Of a DNA stretch of 64,000 bases, positions 63,974-64,000 are shown in pieces. The stretch is from Cololabis saira (lineage: Eukaryota > Chordata > Actinopteri > Beloniformes > Belonidae): contig NC_084592.1 in the NCBI RefSeq assembly GCF_033807715.1, positions 22,701,501 through 22,765,500 on the forward strand. Reading direction: 5' to 3'. The position numbers were made by a program, and so were the translations under genes. Position 1 is the first letter of the stretch; each line of letters starts with the position of its first letter. Below the pieces are notes generated by a model, which did no database searches, had not been told where the DNA came from, and saw only the letters and a list, made by a program, of their open reading frames with translations.

Positions 63974-64000
63974 GTGAGTCCACAGAGTGACACAGATGAA

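Overview
This window is vertebrate nuclear DNA, almost certainly from a teleost fish. Its protein-coding genes are split into many GT-AG exons. Introns and spacers are packed with fish-type LINEs, hAT, Tc1 and PIF/Harbinger-like elements and long AT/AC microsatellites. The gene order PTPRN - DNAJB2 - alpha-tubulin matches human 2q35 as I remember it.

Layout. 1-1.3 kb: an internally deleted LINE. 4.8-16.4 kb (+): PTPRN (IA-2), 22 exons seen from the RESP18-homology region to the stop, with miR-153 in a late intron; the signal-peptide exon(s) were not found. 20.0-27.2 kb (-): DNAJB2, nine exons (one non-coding), tail to tail with PTPRN. 29.4-32.5 kb and 34.2-36.2 kb (-): two near-identical tandem alpha-tubulin genes of TUBA1-like sequence. 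42.9-49.1 kb (+): a third alpha-tubulin, TUBA4-like and divergently oriented. 49.8-60.5 kb: a transposon-rich spacer holding four tRNA genes (Thr-TGT, Arg-TCG, Trp-CCA, Ser-CGA), two tRNA fragments, a twice-interrupted Tc1 element, a split THAP-domain relic and a degraded endogenous retrovirus. 60.9 kb to the end (+): the first four exons of POFUT2, which continues outside the window.

How the genes relate. PTPRN is a dense-core-vesicle pseudophosphatase that carries miR-153 as an intronic passenger. DNAJB2 is a J-domain/ubiquitin-binding co-chaperone. The three tubulins supply microtubule subunits; the two on the minus strand look recently duplicated or homogenised. POFUT2 acts in the ER on thrombospondin repeats and is functionally unrelated. 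I saw no operons and no new multi-gene system. The most unusual content is the transposon archaeology: perfect target-site duplications, nested insertions, a paralogue that preserves the empty site of one insertion, a recurrent CG-rich palindromic element, a relic copy of a DNAJB2 exon, and a degenerate P-loop in PTPRN.
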